The notes beneath the pieces are model-generated. The model saw only the letters and a list, made by a program, of their open reading frames with translations. It had not been told where the DNA came from and did no database searches. DNA of 64,000 nt. Source: Cristatella mucedo (lineage: Eukaryota; Bryozoa; Phylactolaemata; Cristatellidae). The translations under genes were made by a program, and so were the position numbers. The DNA is taken from contig WPIO01000001.1 of assembly GCA_009760855.2 (NCBI GenBank), positions 6,303,501 to 6,367,500 on the forward strand, given 5' to 3'. How positions within the stretch are numbered: the first letter of the stretch is position 1; each line of letters begins with the position of its first letter. Shown here piece after piece: positions 11,880-26,129 of this stretch.

Positions 11880-12504
11880 GCGCCAGACTCGCGGCCCACC
11901 TCGCGGCCCACCTCGCGGCCCACCTCGCGGCCCACCTCGCGGCCCACCTCGCGGCCCACCTCGCGGCCCACCTCGCGGCCCACCTCGCGGCCCCCACCTC
12001 GCGGCCCACCTCGCGGCCCACCTCGCGGCCCACCTCGCGGCCCACCTCGCGGCCCACCTCGCGGCCCACCTCGCGGCCCACCTCGCGGCCCACCTCGCGG
12101 CCCACCTCGCGGCCCACCTCGCGGCCCACCTCGCGGCCCACCTCGCGGCCCACCTCGCGGCCCACCTCGCGGCCCACCTCGCGGCCCACCTCGCGGCCCA
12201 CCTCGCGGCCCACCTCGCGGCCCACCTCGCGCGGCCCCCCTCGCGGCCCACCTCGCGGCCCACCTCGCGGCCCACCTCGCGGCCCACCTCGCGGCCCACC
12301 TCGCGGCCCACCTCGCGGCCCACCTCGCGGCCCACCTCGCGGCCCACCTCGCGGCCCACCTCGCGGCCCACCTCGCGGCCCACCTCGCGGCCCACCTCGC
12401 GGCCCACCTCGCGGCCCACCTCGCGGCCCACCTCGCGGCCCACCTCGCGGCCCACCTCGCGGCCCACCTCGCGGCCCACCTAGTGGCCCACCTCGCGGCC
12501 CACG
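11880..12504. repeat. 12-bp GC-rich minisatellite (CCTCGCGGCCCA)n
   Basis: About 52 head-to-tail copies of a 12-bp unit, nearly perfect, with isolated indels (near 11994 and 12231) and a terminal variant (CCTAGTGGCCCA). Each unit carries two CpGs. Because 12 is a multiple of 3 and the unit lacks stops, all frames on both strands stay open (AAHL, SRPT, RGPP, EVGR and similar tetrapeptides). This explains the very long open frames here, which I do not call as genes. Confidence 0.97.
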
Positions 12505-12508
12505 CTTT

Positions 12509-12585
12509 CCACTGCAAGCAGTGGCGATAGCCTGTAAGGCTCTCCTGTCGCTATACAAAAAGAGGCTGTTAAATCAGATGGCATT
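12509..12585 (+). mobile_element. SINE B, 3' fragment
   Basis: It matches the 3' half of SINE B: CCACTGCAAGCAGTGGCGAT, then CTGTCGCTATACAAAAAG and GGCTGTTAAATCAG. The tRNA-like head is missing; the 12-bp minisatellite abuts its 5' side. Confidence 0.8.
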
Positions 12586-12797
12586 TATTCGCTTTTATTT
12601 ATACATTTGTTTATTTAGGACATGGAGGTTATCTCGAAACAGGATAGCACAACGGGCAACCGAACGGAACGGCAATCCAGACCGAGACAGAGGCAGCAGA
12701 CAACGGAACAGCAACCGAGCGTCGGGAGCAGAGACCATCGGAGACAGGTCGGGCTGTACAGACCGCAGCGTAGGGGATCCACGAGTGCGAAGTGAAC

Positions 12798-14442
<1,645 letters not shown>

Positions 14443-14984
14443 GCATATAAGTATGCAGTATATTTCCTAGGGATATGCCCACATGTGGACGTACGGTACC
14501 TCCACGCGGAAGCAACTCTCTTGACCCTGTAAATCGGGTTGCGTTGGCCGCGTGTGCGGCATATAACAGCTCTACTCTCCCGCGGTCACCGCGTTTGAAC
14601 GCCCGAGGAGACGTTTCGCAGTTGCTCACGACCGACTAAGCCCCGCGCTCCGGATGCGAGCAGTCGCGCTGGCTCGCGCGACGTCGGCCGCCACCGCCGC
14701 CGCTGCTGCGCAGCCAGTCGCTCGTTCCAGCCGCCATCTTTCCAGTCCTACGAGGGGTCTTGACCCGTCCAGTCCTACGAAGGCTCGAGCCTGACTGGCG
14801 GCTGCCGTCGCGCTAGCAATACGACGTCTCTGACTCAGCCCGATGTCGTCGGGGACGAAAGAGCCAAATGGACCTTCTCGTACTAAACCTTGCCGCCGAA
14901 ATCTGTAGATGCGTCCATCCTTCAGCTTAGCTTATTCCCATGGCCGCGATAACGTGGTCAGTCATCGAATGGTCTTTATATGCA
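14443..14984. other. Unassigned CpG-rich sequence
   Basis: No frame longer than about 110 codons. A short direct repeat, CCAGTCCTACGA, occurs twice near 14744-14781. Nothing further is supported. Confidence 0.4.
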
Positions 14985-14985
14985 C

Positions 14986-15038
<53 letters not shown>

Positions 15039-15077
15039 CGTGCGTGTGTGTGTGTGTGTGTTTGTATGTATATATAT
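14985..15077. repeat. (TA)n-(TG)n compound microsatellite
   Basis: A short TA run, then about 60 bp of TG with GTGCGTGC interruptions, then ATATATA leading into the tail of an inverted SINE A copy. The array therefore sits at the 3' end of that SINE. Confidence 0.9.
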
Positions 15078-15236
15078 ATTATTTATTTATATAGCGCCCT
15101 CTGAGAACTTAGTCTCTATCCAGGCGCTTCCCATATGCTTCGGGGCTCGAGCCCACGACATCAGTCGTCAAAATGCATTCACCTTGACCTCGGTCCACGT
15201 GGGTGAGCGCACCTTAGCCCCAAATGGGCCAAACCA
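15078..15236 (-). mobile_element. SINE A copy
   Basis: Read on the minus strand it starts with GGTTTGGCCCATTTGGGGC, a diverged A-box region, carries the B-box-like GGGCTCGAGCCCC, and ends with the A-family tail (TAGAGACTAAGTTCTCAGAG, GGCGCTATATAAATAAAT). It is near full length. Confidence 0.85.
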
Positions 15237-16320
15237 GACCTTCGTTTTGAAATCGGGAGCGCGAACCTCGGCACCTCGGTGGCTAGCTGACGATCTGACC
15301 CGGTTACGCGACGCTAATCTAAAGCTGGTCTAATGCAGTTCCTGCCATATCGACCAGTCAACGCGTCGCCGACAGATCTTAATCGCCGGTAGACGACGGC
15401 AGCGCAGCCGGGCGACGACTCGCCGAGAATGCCTGAGGCATTCTGCCGCGTGCGACGGGCACGCGCACGCGGCGCCCACGCGATCGGGCGGCCGCTCGCG
15501 GGGCCCCACCCGCCGCCGCCGACGCTACGCCGCTCGCCGTGACGTCCTGTGCACCTGGAGGAAGTTCATGCATTCTTGCCGGCACTGGCGAACGCATGCG
15601 GAAAGCCGACATGCCAGCGAGCTGCCGGCGGCGGAGGCACAGCCAGCAGCTCGCGGTCCGAGGGCCGGCGTCTGAGACCGACCGGGCGCCGCCGCCGCGG
15701 CACTCCGGAAGCCGGCAGAGCTATGCCAAATAGCTCGGGTGGCGACGTGACTCTCACACGTCTCTCATGGCTGCGTCAAGTTTTTACCAAGTCAATAGCG
15801 AGAGCGCAAGGCTCGCGCAGGCACAGGCGGCGGCGGGAGCGTCGGGTCGGCTCCGACTATTTCGGCGCCGACTCGATGCTCGCGTCATCGCGCGGTAGCC
15901 GGCTGAGAGGTCTTGGCGAAGCGAACTCTGCCTGACGCGGACGTTACGACACTGCTGCGCATCGACGCAGCCAAGAGAAGAGCGCTGCGCCGCGTAGGCG
16001 GAAGGGCGACGCGGTCCGGCGCGTGCGGGCCCGCACGTGCGGCTCGAGCGAGGGGTCGTGGCTGGGAGACGGTATCGGGGTAGACGTCTCGCGGAAAACT
16101 GAGCCAAACGCGCTCGCACATCCGTCCAGACGACGGAACGCGGCGCGACGGCGCGTCCGACTGCAACTCGGCTGTTCGCAGAGTCAGGAGAGTTTACGCA
16201 CACCTTAAAGTTTTCCGGCGGCCGACAGCGAGCCCGGCATTTCCTTTTACTGGAATGCCATATAAACTTTTGATCCCGTCTTTTGAACTGCTTGACCAAT
16301 GTGCCCCAGCAATGCGAGGG
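15237..16320. other. CpG-rich sequence, no supported gene
   Basis: Dense in CpG and in GCCGCC/GGCGGC. Overlapping frames of up to 171 codons lie on both strands with no recognisable domain or splice logic. Confidence 0.4.
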
Positions 16321-16665
<345 letters not shown>

Positions 16666-16905
16666 CCGACAGAGAGACGCGGGTATTCAGATAAATAGAA
16701 GCAAAGAGACACGGATGGACAGACAAAGAGACATGGACGGCGATGCAGACGGACAGATAGCCAGGCAGGCTGACAGAGACCTGAGGCAGTGCGCAGCACA
16801 CAGACAAGCAAAAAGACACAGCAAGAGATAAGCAAGCAGACAGAGAAATAGATAGACAGAAAGGAGCAAGAGAGAAAGAAATAGCAGCACAGAGTCGCAG
16901 AGAGC

Positions 16906-16910
<5 letters not shown>

Positions 16911-16942
<32 letters not shown>

Positions 16943-17008
16943 GAGAGAGAGAGAGGAGCGAGAGAGAGAGAGAGAGAGAGAGAGGAAGAGAGGAGGAGAG
17001 AGAGACGG
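16911..17008. repeat. (GA)n microsatellite, interrupted
   Basis: GA dinucleotides with GGGA, GGAGC and GGAA interruptions. Confidence 0.9.
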
Positions 17009-18210
17009 CGGATGAGAGGAAACCCGCATGGGTCGCATCTCCTTTCGTGCTCCTTTCGTGCATTTTAAAGCAGGAAAGTGGCAATGGCAGCAAGGCTTGA
17101 GCTGTCCGAGCGTCTGCGAGCGCTCGCGTGACGGCTCGATCTCCTAGGTAGCTACTTCCGACGTGCACGCGCTACGCAGTCATCGACCTCCAGTTGGGCA
17201 ACAGCATTGCCACAGCTTGGCGACAGTGCCCGCAGCGAGAACCCATGGGAGCAAGTTCGCGGCGACGATCGGCGTCCTATTTACGCTCCGGATTTGCGCC
17301 GTCGAGTGCCGTGTCGTGTTCGCAAGCGGCTCCAGCCAGAAAGCGTTTCTCGCCGCGTCAATTGACATTAGCTGCGACCGGACCGGCCGCAGAGCCGACA
17401 GGGCGATCGTATCGAAGCGGCGCGCGCGAGGAACTCCCGAAAGGGCTCCCCCGGCGGGCATTCGCGGGTGCGGCGCGGTGAGACGCGAACTCCGCCATGC
17501 ACGTAGGGGCGGGGCGGACAATAAATAACCTTCGGAGAATCGCCTACCGCACTGTCCGCCTCCGTGGCTGCATTCCAGAGCTCTGCGCTGCGAGCGACTT
17601 AATGCGATTACATCGACGCCGGCGCGACTCGGCATTCTAAACGAGCGCTCAGAGCCCGCTTCAACTCAACGCAACGCTGACGCAAGATCCCGATCCGCCA
17701 CGGCCCGGGTACTAGCGCCGCCCGGATGTCGCGACGCTGCGGTTCTTTTACAGCTACTTCTGTTCGGACGGACATAAAAGTACGCGGCGGCGACGGCGTT
17801 CCTTGGGCGCCGGACTGAGCGCCCAAGGTGACGGCCGCGCCGCTCCCCACGAGAGGCGAGGAGAAGCAGTCGGCGAGTGGGGCCGCGACTTCCGAAGTCG
17901 TGGAAGTCTTCGGAAACCCACCGTTTCCGAATGTCGTTCGCGTTTCCAAATGTCCGAGTGGGGGCGCGACTTACGCCCGCGGTTTCCGAAGGTCGTGCGC
18001 GTTCCACGTCGGTGACGGCGCGCGCGGCGTGTTGCTGTCGCAACGGTATCCTTTGGATGTTGAGCGCTCTTTAAATCCGGGGCCAGTGGTTCCGCCAAAA
18101 TTTTCTGGAATTCAGAACAGCCGTAGAACGCCTCGCGCTGGGAGTGCGGCGCTAGGCGACGCGACGCGCGCCCGCTGATGCACCCAGAGCATGCCGAGAC
18201 GTGTTTACTA
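17009..18210. other. CpG-rich sequence, no supported gene
   Basis: Frames reach about 150 codons but overlap one another on both strands. A short imperfect repeat of the type CCGAANGTCGTGCGCGTTTCC occurs around 17880-18005. No gene is supported. Confidence 0.4.
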
Positions 18211-18375
18211 TAACGATAACATAATTCATTTGTATAGCGCCATACGAGAGCTTAATCTCTACTCAGGCGCTTCGCGTCTGGCGTGGGGCTCGAGCCAACG
18301 ACCTCAGTCGTTGAATACGTACACCTTGACCTCGGCAGTTAAAGGCGCGCGCTTCAACCGCTGGGCCGAATCAGC
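18211..18375 (-). mobile_element. SINE A copy
   Basis: The minus strand carries the A-family head (CGGCCCAGCGGTTGAAGCGC), a degenerate B box (TTGGCTCGAGCCCC) and the tail AGAGATTAAGCTCTCGTATG, GGCGCTATACAAATGAATTA. It is near full length. Confidence 0.85.
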
Positions 18376-18523
18376 GCGGCGCATGCGGACGCATTCGAGC
18401 TTGGGGTCGCGTTTCAGCTCCCTAACCGAATGAGCATTTGTCCTTCATCCTTCGGATACTTCCCGTGGTCTGATAATCTAATCGATCCATTAATGCGGCG
18501 GCCGATCGCCCGCCAGCCGCCCA

Positions 18524-18676
18524 TGAGCTGTGATGGCACGCACTAGGTAGGGCGGTTGCCTTTCACGGTTCGATTCCTGCGGTGGGCGATTCTCTATCGC
18601 CACTGCAAGTGGTGGCGATAGCCGTGAAGGCTCTTCTGTTGCTATACAAAAGGAGGCTGTTTAATCAGCTAGGATT
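18524..18676 (+). mobile_element. SINE B copy with a clean internal deletion
   Basis: Head TGATGGCACGCACTAGGTAG contains the A-box-like TGGCNNNACTAGG; the B box GGTTCGATTCC is perfect. The tail GTTGCTATACAAAAGGAGG and TTTAATCAGCTAGGATT matches other B copies. Compared with the copy at 60755 it lacks the palindromic stretch ACGACCTCG/CGAGGTCGT between the two boxes. Confidence 0.88.
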
Positions 18677-18677
18677 T

Positions 18678-18708
18678 ACTTATCTAGATATATATTATCT
18701 AGATAAGT
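18678..18708. repeat. Perfect AT-rich palindrome
   Basis: The arms ACTTATCTAGAT and ATCTAGATAAGT (12 bp each) are separated by 7 bp. A further ATTATCTAGAT follows at about 18726. The palindrome begins immediately after the 3' end of the SINE B copy. Confidence 0.95.
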
Positions 18709-18945
18709 AAATTGTATTATCTTATATTATCTAGATGCTAGCCACTACGGCTACTGCACGCTCCGGCTGCCGCAGGCAACGCTGAAACGCGGCCTGCGCT
18801 TTTTGCCCCTCGATCGTCTCGATGGCACGGCTTCCGCGAAAAGCTGCATCCCACGGCGCGACCCGCGGACGCGCTCGCGCGGGATATTACTGGAATCGCT
18901 GTTATCGCGCCGTCCCGTTAAGGAGTCTCACGGTGACATGTAGGA

Positions 18946-19120
18946 GTAATACCAGTAATAATACACTTGTATAGCGCCCTCAGATAACTCAATCTCTTTC
19001 TAGGCACTTTACGTATGCTGTAAAGGAAGCGCGATCACACGGCGAGCGGTAGCGCGCACAATGTCAACAAGCATAACGTCGTTAGAGGCGACATGCCCAA
19101 GGTCAGCAAGCAAATATGGT
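18946..19120 (-). mobile_element. LINE family C, 3' tail
   Basis: On the minus strand it has the family tail: TAAAGTGCCTAGAAAGAGAT, TGAGTTATCTGAGGGCGCTA, then TTATTACTGG. The upstream part is diverged and truncated. Confidence 0.75.
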
Positions 19121-20887
19121 TAGTGGGCGAACGATGGATTACTCGACTAGCCGGACCCGGCCGCCGCGGCTGGTGGCTCGGCGTCACCGCAAGGCGAGAA
19201 CAGGAAAGGCGCAACTCGAGAACAGGACGACCCGCGGGGATCGCGGGCAAGCCGCGCGTCTCCAATAACGTTGCGCCCGGGTGGGCGTGCTACTTAATTG
19301 AACTGCCACCTGACGGCGTTGCAGCTGCGTAGCCTCGCGCGAGCAGGGCTTGCGTCCGGCGTCCGCCGAGTCTGCGTCGAATTAAGCCGACGTCGTGGGA
19401 AACTCTCGGCCGCCGCCGCCGCCGCCGACGCAGCAGCCCGTGTCCCCGCCACGGCAGCCGCCGCGCTCGGCTAAGTGTTCGAATTGACAGACTCCCAGCT
19501 CGTTTCTCCGGCGTCTGCCAAGTGACGCAAACAGACTGCCCCGTGCAGCCTCGGCCTCGGCTGCTCGCAGCAGCGGCGGCGGCGGCACGCGCGCGCGTAA
19601 GAGCGACGCCGAGCTCGCGGAGCGATTGGCGTCGCTCTGCGCTCTTGCTCAAAGCTCGGAGCGACGCCTTCGCGGCTCACTACGCAACGTCGCAGCTCCG
19701 TCGTCGTAGCCGCGACCGCTGTCGTACTGCAAGAGGCGAGAGCACCAGCAGGCGGCGGCGGCGGCGGCGGCGGTGGTCCCAGCTATCAGCGGCTGCTGCT
19801 GCGGCGGCCGCTGCGTCAGCGGCCGGCTCCGTGCGGCTCAAGCCGACTGGACGAGAGCCGCACGGAAGAGCGCGCGCACTCGAAGCCTCGGTTCGCTAAC
19901 GCTCGCTCAACCTGAATATACCCTCGAAGCCCGAACGAACGAGCGACGAAAAGGGGCAGCGACGTTAAATTCCGTCGATCGCCGACAGTCGCGGCGCTCG
20001 GGCGCGGGCCGCAGGCCGAAACGTCTGCCGAGCCGGTGCGAGTGCGGCCGATTTCTCGCACGCCGCGCCCGAGGCAGGGCGCGCCAGCTCCGGCCGCTGC
20101 GACGATCTGCAGCAGCACCAGCAGCAGCACCAGCAGCAGCACCAGCACCAGCAGCATCAGCGTGGCGACCCGGGAGCCTCAGCACTTGTAGGTCCCTCAC
20201 TGAGTAGCCAGCCGGCCGAAAAGTGAGCGAAGCCGCCGACCGGCGGGCGTGGCGCGGGCGGGAGCGTACGCGACGACGCAGAATGCGATGCGGACTCTCG
20301 ACTGTGCGGCACCGTTGCTGCCGTGCGATGCGACCGGCGAGCGTCGCTTGAGGCGAACAAACGGCCCGACGGCTCGTCGCGACGACGCCGCGGTAACGTT
20401 AGTGCAGTACGGCTGTCAGCGTTCCGTAGCGTCGGGCGATATCTGCGACCTCCGGATGGTGACTGACAGAACCAGACAGCAGAGCGCTGTCTGTCTGGAG
20501 GCAACAGGAGGCCGGCGAGCGGCGGCGGCGGCTGACCAGGTGGCGCCGCCGGTCGTAGCCCGAAGAAGTAACCGATTGCTGGCCGCTCTCATTGCACGCC
20601 GCTCGTCCGAGTCGCGCGGGTCGAGCGAGGGATAGCAAAAGAGGTCGCAGTGCGTAATTGTCACATCCTAATCCGAATCCGATCGGCTTACGCAGGACCA
20701 ACGCTGCTAGCCGAGCCGAGGCCGCGATTAGCGACTCGCCTATATCAACGGCGAGATTATTTGCGAGGGTATTTGTCTAGAGGGAGCGCCGCTTTTAACG
20801 TCATTCCCTTAGGATTCGGCCGCGGCTTTTGAGCGGGCGCAGCCGACGCGGTTGCCGCCGCGGTTACGGCGGTCGTCCTGAGATACT
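19121..20887. other. CpG-rich sequence with a CAG/CAC tract
   Basis: At 20106-20158, repeated CAGCAGCAC triplets could read as Gln/His in one plus-strand frame (up to a TGA near 20224) or as Ala/Pro in another. GGC-rich runs occur at 19755-19775 and 20520-20535. It resembles a first exon or promoter of an animal regulatory gene, but no start or splice site is decisive. Confidence 0.35.
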
Positions 20888-21050
20888 GGCTGATTGAACG
20901 GCCTCTTTTGTATAGCGGCAGAGGAGCCTTTACTGCTATCGCCACCGCTTGCAGCAGCGATAGAGGATCGCCCGCCGCAGAATTCGAACCCACGACCTCG
21001 GGTCCGAAGTCGTGAAAAGCATCCGCCTTATCCAGTGTGCGATCACGACT
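20888..21050 (-). mobile_element. SINE B copy
   Basis: The minus strand has the B-box-like GGGTTCGAATTC, the CGAGGTCGTGGG arm, the GCGATCCTCTATCGC region and the tail CTATACAAAAGAGGCCGTTC. It is near full length. Confidence 0.88.
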
Positions 21051-21093
21051 GAGATCAAGAGAGAGCGCAGCAGCGCACGGTCGTGAATTTAGC

Positions 21094-21148
21094 CGCGCGC
21101 GCGCGCGCGCGACATCTGTCCGGCGCGCTCTCTCTCTCTCTCTCTCTT
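21094..21148. repeat. (CG)9 tract and short (CT)n tract
   Basis: An uninterrupted CG run of 18 bp, a Z-DNA-prone sequence, lies 18 bp before a 20-bp CT run. Confidence 0.9.
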
Positions 21149-22696
21149 TCGGCAGGGTCTCGCTGCTGTCTTAACCTTGGCGTGCTCCGTCGCCGCCGCT
21201 GACCGCTCGTCCGAAGTTGCTTCATCGGGCTCTTTTTTTGCAGCTTCAGTTTCGTGGGTGGCTTCGCACTAATTAATCTCTCTGTGGGGATACCGTTTTG
21301 CATGCCTTCCTCAAGTCAGTGGAGTGGGTGGGGCATGAGCGACCTGCCGCCTTAGCGAACCGTGCTAAGACTTCTACTCACTGCCGATCAGTTCAGCCCT
21401 CACAAATGCGAGGGGGCATTCAGCGGCGCGCTTGGCTAATTTTGAGTCCCACATTACGGGCGCGCCGACAGGAGAGCGAAGTCTCGCCGTATCGTCACTC
21501 CCATCTTTCTCCGTCCCTTTCACACCATTTACTGGCCTCAGGTGAGGGTCCCCCGTCCTTCACACACGTAACAATCTAACCCACACGCGGCGCCCTACGC
21601 TTAGTGGCGACTTTCCCTCAGCTAGTTGCCATCTCGTTCTCTTACTGCAAAACTTCTGCCTAATGCTTTGCGTCAGCTAAGCAATTGCCGAGAAGACCGC
21701 GGCATTAGCGCGCTCGCGATCGTGGACGAACTCGCGGCGGCGGCGGCGGCGATGCAGGGCGCCAACCCAGCTGCTCACACTGTGGGCAAAGCGGTGCCGA
21801 CGCCGGCGAGGTAGACTCGGGTAGCCTGGAGAGCGATTAACTGCCGCGGAAGGTGGACGGGGCAACAGACTCCGCGTCCGTCGCCTCGCACTGTCCGGCG
21901 TCGTGCGTACAGTCAACCCGAGGCGCGCTCCCTGGGGCGTGTCCATGGGGGCGATGGCGCGTGCGTGCGAGCGAGCGAGCGCCCGCTCTGGCCAGGGCGG
22001 CTGCGCCGCAACCTCGGACTTCTTCTGAGGGTCGCTGGCCGGGTCGCGCGCGGGGACGCCGCAGCGTGCGTTCGGCTGGCGGGTGGCTGCCGCGCCAATT
22101 CTGGAGCGCCCGCCGAGGAATGGAGGCTCGAGCGCTGGCTTTTCTTTGCCCTGCCTCGGCGAAAAAGTCGATCGGACAAACGGCCCGTACAGAGCCGACA
22201 CCGCTGGCGCGTGCATCGCCGCCGCTAACGGGCCACCCAGTCGTCGTCCGGCGCTTGGCGACACTTGGCTTACACGAAAACTTGGTCTCCGCTTGTTGCT
22301 GCCTTATATCGAAGTCGCGTATTTGTCGTGCTTCTAAAGCGCTACGCTCGTTCGCTAACTTCCTCGTCGGTCTCTTGCTGTTGTTGCAGCGTTTGAAAAA
22401 AAGTTGCACACGCGTCGATGTCTAAAGCGCGACGCTTATTGACTTTTTTCCGCCGTTTGTTTCGCGCGTTGTTGCTTTGGACAGTTGCACGCACACTTGG
22501 TGCGCTTAGCTTTTGTTCAATCGGAATCCATTCTCGTCAGAATGAAGAATCGTCATTGGCAACCAAGTTAGATTTCCCTAGTACTCCTACTCTGAACATA
22601 TTAAGGAGGAAACATCGAAAACTAACTTTAATTGCAGGACCTCCGGATGCGTACTCTGTACCTCGTAACTTGTAATTGTGTACCTCCTAGCCGTCT
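21149..22696. other. CpG-rich sequence, no supported gene
   Basis: Overlapping frames of up to 195 codons lie on both strands between 21.7 and 22.4 kb, with a GCGGCGGCGGCGGCG run at 21735. GC falls after about 22.3 kb. No domain is recognised. Confidence 0.4.
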
Positions 22697-23150
22697 CACT
22701 CTCACTCTCTCTCTCTCTCTCTGCGTGTCTGTCTGTGGCTCTCTGTCTCTCCAACTCTATATCTCTTCATTTCTCCTTCTCGCTGTCTCTCTATCTCTCC
22801 GTCTCACTATCTTTCTCTGTCTCCCTGTCTTTCTCTGTCTCGCCGTCTCTCCGTCTTTCTATCTTTCTGTCTGTCTGTAACTCTGGGGCTCGCTGGGACT
22901 TTCTGTCTCTGTCTTTCTCTGTCTCTCTGCGACTCTCTGCGACTCCCCGTGACTCTCAGTGATTCTCGGCGACTCTCCGTCTCTCCGTCTCGTTGGCTCT
23001 CCGTCTCTCTGTCTCACAGCGATGACTCGTTGGCTCTCGGTGGCTCTCTGTCTCGCCGTCTCTCCATCTCCATGTCTCTCTGTCTTTCTCTCTGCGTTTT
23101 TCCGAGTGTCTAACTAGGTCTCTCACTCTCTATCTCACCGTCTCTGTCTC
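22697..23150. repeat. Degenerate CT-rich simple repeat
   Basis: About 450 bp of TCTCTGTCTCTC/TCTCCGTC-type units, with GACTCTCNGCGACTC units at 22925-22980. It looks like an old, diverged (CTGT/CT)n array. Confidence 0.85.
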
Positions 23151-23868
23151 GTCCTCGATTCCGCTAGCGTCCGAGCCCGAGCGCAGCGGACTCGTGGCTG
23201 ATTGGGGTCCAGCTCAGGTCAACCTCTCAGCTTCTACTTACGGACGACGTCCGCAGAGACGAGTCCCGACGAAACATCAGACAGCGCTGCGTTGCGGCTT
23301 TCTAAATGGCGAATGGCGCTGCAACAGTCCGTTGGCACTCTCGGGTACAGGGTTATACGCTCCGAACATAGCAAGCGATTGCTGCTTGGCTTTGGAAGCG
23401 TCGCGAAGCGCGCTCGAGACCGGCCGGAACGCCGACGTACCTTGCTACAGCCATTTGCACATCGTGCGGGCTTCCTTTTCGCCCTCCTCCCAAAGCGAGG
23501 AAAATACCGGCGCCGAAGAAACGACGCAGCCTCCCTCGTAAACCGTCTGCGGTTTCCGAGCCAGCAGCACCTCCTGCACCGAGACGGTAACTTTTTTAAA
23601 ACATTCTTTCGTAGTAAAATTCCGGCGGTATCCGCATTTCGCTAGTTCAGACCTAGAGCAATGTTTGAAGGTGCGTTGACTTGGCTTCCGATTGCTCCGA
23701 TCGCGCGTATCCGACTAAGTTTATTACCTGCGTCGTTCAAACTTTTAACTTTTAGATTCCGTCGATGTTAGGCGGACTCCGAAAATGGAGCCGATTTGAC
23801 CTCAGAGTACGCACTTCTATGGATGCATTTGCTGCTACGCATTCTCACCCCCTCGGTCACCCCGGAAG
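23151..23868. other. Unassigned sequence
   Basis: Two overlapping plus-strand frames (115 and 147 codons, 23194-23645) have no recognisable domain. Nothing else is seen. Confidence 0.4.
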
Positions 23869-23967
23869 AGAAAGGGAGAGAGGGGGAGAGAGGAGGAGAG
23901 AGAGGGGGAGAGAGAGGGGAGAGAGAGGGGAGAAAGAGAGGAGAGAGAGGGGGAGAGAGAGGGGAAG

Positions 23968-24022
<55 letters not shown>

Positions 24023-24056
24023 GAAAGCGAGAGAAAGAGAGGCAGAGAGAAAGCAA
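23869..24056. repeat. (GA)n/(GGGA)n microsatellite
   Basis: GAGAGGGGGAGAGA-type units pass into a pure GA run of about 55 bp. Confidence 0.93.
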
Positions 24057-24202
24057 ACTAGTCAGATGCTTCAATCGACGACCTGCTGATTTTGGCATTT
24101 GACTGCATTCGCTGAGTCGTATGACACTTTATGGCCATACTTTCAGCTTCCGGTAACTCGCTAGCCGCAAGGCTTTCGACTGCTAGCGATGTAGACGGCA
24201 GT

Positions 24203-24310
24203 TTAATAATAATAAGACACTTGTGTACTTGGGGAACTTCGGGAACTAAACATTTCTCTCTCTTTAGGCACTTTGCATGCTGTAATGGAAGCATTGCAAA
24301 ACGGTTAGAA
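24203..24310 (-). mobile_element. LINE family C, 3' tail fragment
   Basis: Minus strand: TGCAAAGTGCCTAAAGAGAG, then CACTTGTG-like sequence, then TTATTATTATTAAA. It is short and diverged. Confidence 0.55.
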
Positions 24311-24547
24311 AGAGATTACTGAAATTTCTTTCCCTTTCCCACCACGTTATTGATCAGTTTGAATTGGACGCCACTGCTGCACGCGACGTACGACGCGCGT
24401 TGCACGCCGCTCGCCGCGCGATCTCCGCGGACTGGACCGTAAGTGCGAGCGTTATGCCCGAGGCTTTAAACTCATGAAAGAGTGAGCTCGAGCAATGGCG
24501 GCGGTCCGTAGTCGCAAGCGCCGCAGGCAGGCAGGGCCGGCGCGCAG

Positions 24548-25174
24548 CTAGAGCTCCAGCTGCACGCCGGCCCTGCCGGCCTGCGGCGGCGGCGCCTTCT
24601 CCGCTTCGCCAGGCGACCGGCCGTTGAGCGGGGAGCCCGGACTTCGCGAATTGGAGCTCGGCAAGTGTAGTCGAACGGCCGGGGTCGGAGAGTCCGAGCG
24701 GAAATAGTCGCTGCGTCCGTTTCGCGCAAAGGAACGAGACTCGGGCGAGGAGAAGTCATTCGGAGTCCCCTTTCGAGCGCCGGAGCGAATTGCCGCGCCG
24801 ACGCCTCGGGCTCCCTGCGCCGCGCCGCCCGCGACGGCGGCTGTAGCAGCAGCAGCCGGGGCGCGGCGGCGACGGCCGCTCTGGGGCCGCCGCCCGACGA
24901 GTCCCAGCTGCGGCGGCGGCCACTCTCCTGCCCCGCCCGCTGCGACCGCTCGCGCCCGGAAGCTTCCTCTGGGAGACAGACGTCCGCGGGCGGGCGCGTG
25001 CACGGGAGCGAGGCGGCGACCAGTGCGGGCGGCCGGAGAGCAGAACCGAGGCGCTTTCGTTGGCCCGGCAGCTTCCTCCTTCTCCGTAGGCTGCTGGCTT
25101 GGCCGCCGACGACGCCTGCTAAAGTCGCCCTCGGAGCTCCTGTTGGCGGCGCCCTCGAATTTCGGACGCGGCAT
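24548..25174 (-). CDS. Possible disordered, Arg/Pro/Ser/Ala-rich protein or first coding exon
   Basis: A 208-codon frame starts MPRPKFEG with a purine at -3 and ends in TAG. It is low complexity: an Arg/Ser-rich start, an Ala-rich middle and a Ser/Pro-rich end (SPESRSFARNG, LPSSNSRSPGSPLNGR). No domain or membrane segment is visible. Codon boundaries look more gene-like than in the competing minus-strand frame (24472-25275, Arg/Leu-rich), but the DNA is so GC-rich that open frames of this size are expected by chance. It lies in a CpG-rich block that would suit a promoter-proximal exon. No good donor was found at its end. I do not recognise a family. Confidence 0.22.
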   Translation of the reverse strand: MPRPKFEGAANRSSEGDFSRRRRRPSQQPTEKEEAAGPTKAPRFCSPAARTGRRLAPVHAPARGRLSPRGSFRARAVAAGGAGEWPPPQLGLVGRRPQSGRRRRAPAAAATAAVAGGAAQGARGVGAAIRSGARKGTPNDFSSPESRSFARNGRSDYFRSDSPTPAVRLHLPSSNSRSPGSPLNGRSPGEAEKAPPPQAGRAGVQLEL

Positions 25175-26100
<926 letters not shown>

Positions 26101-26129
26101 GATATAAACGACACGCGGTCATTCGGAGA

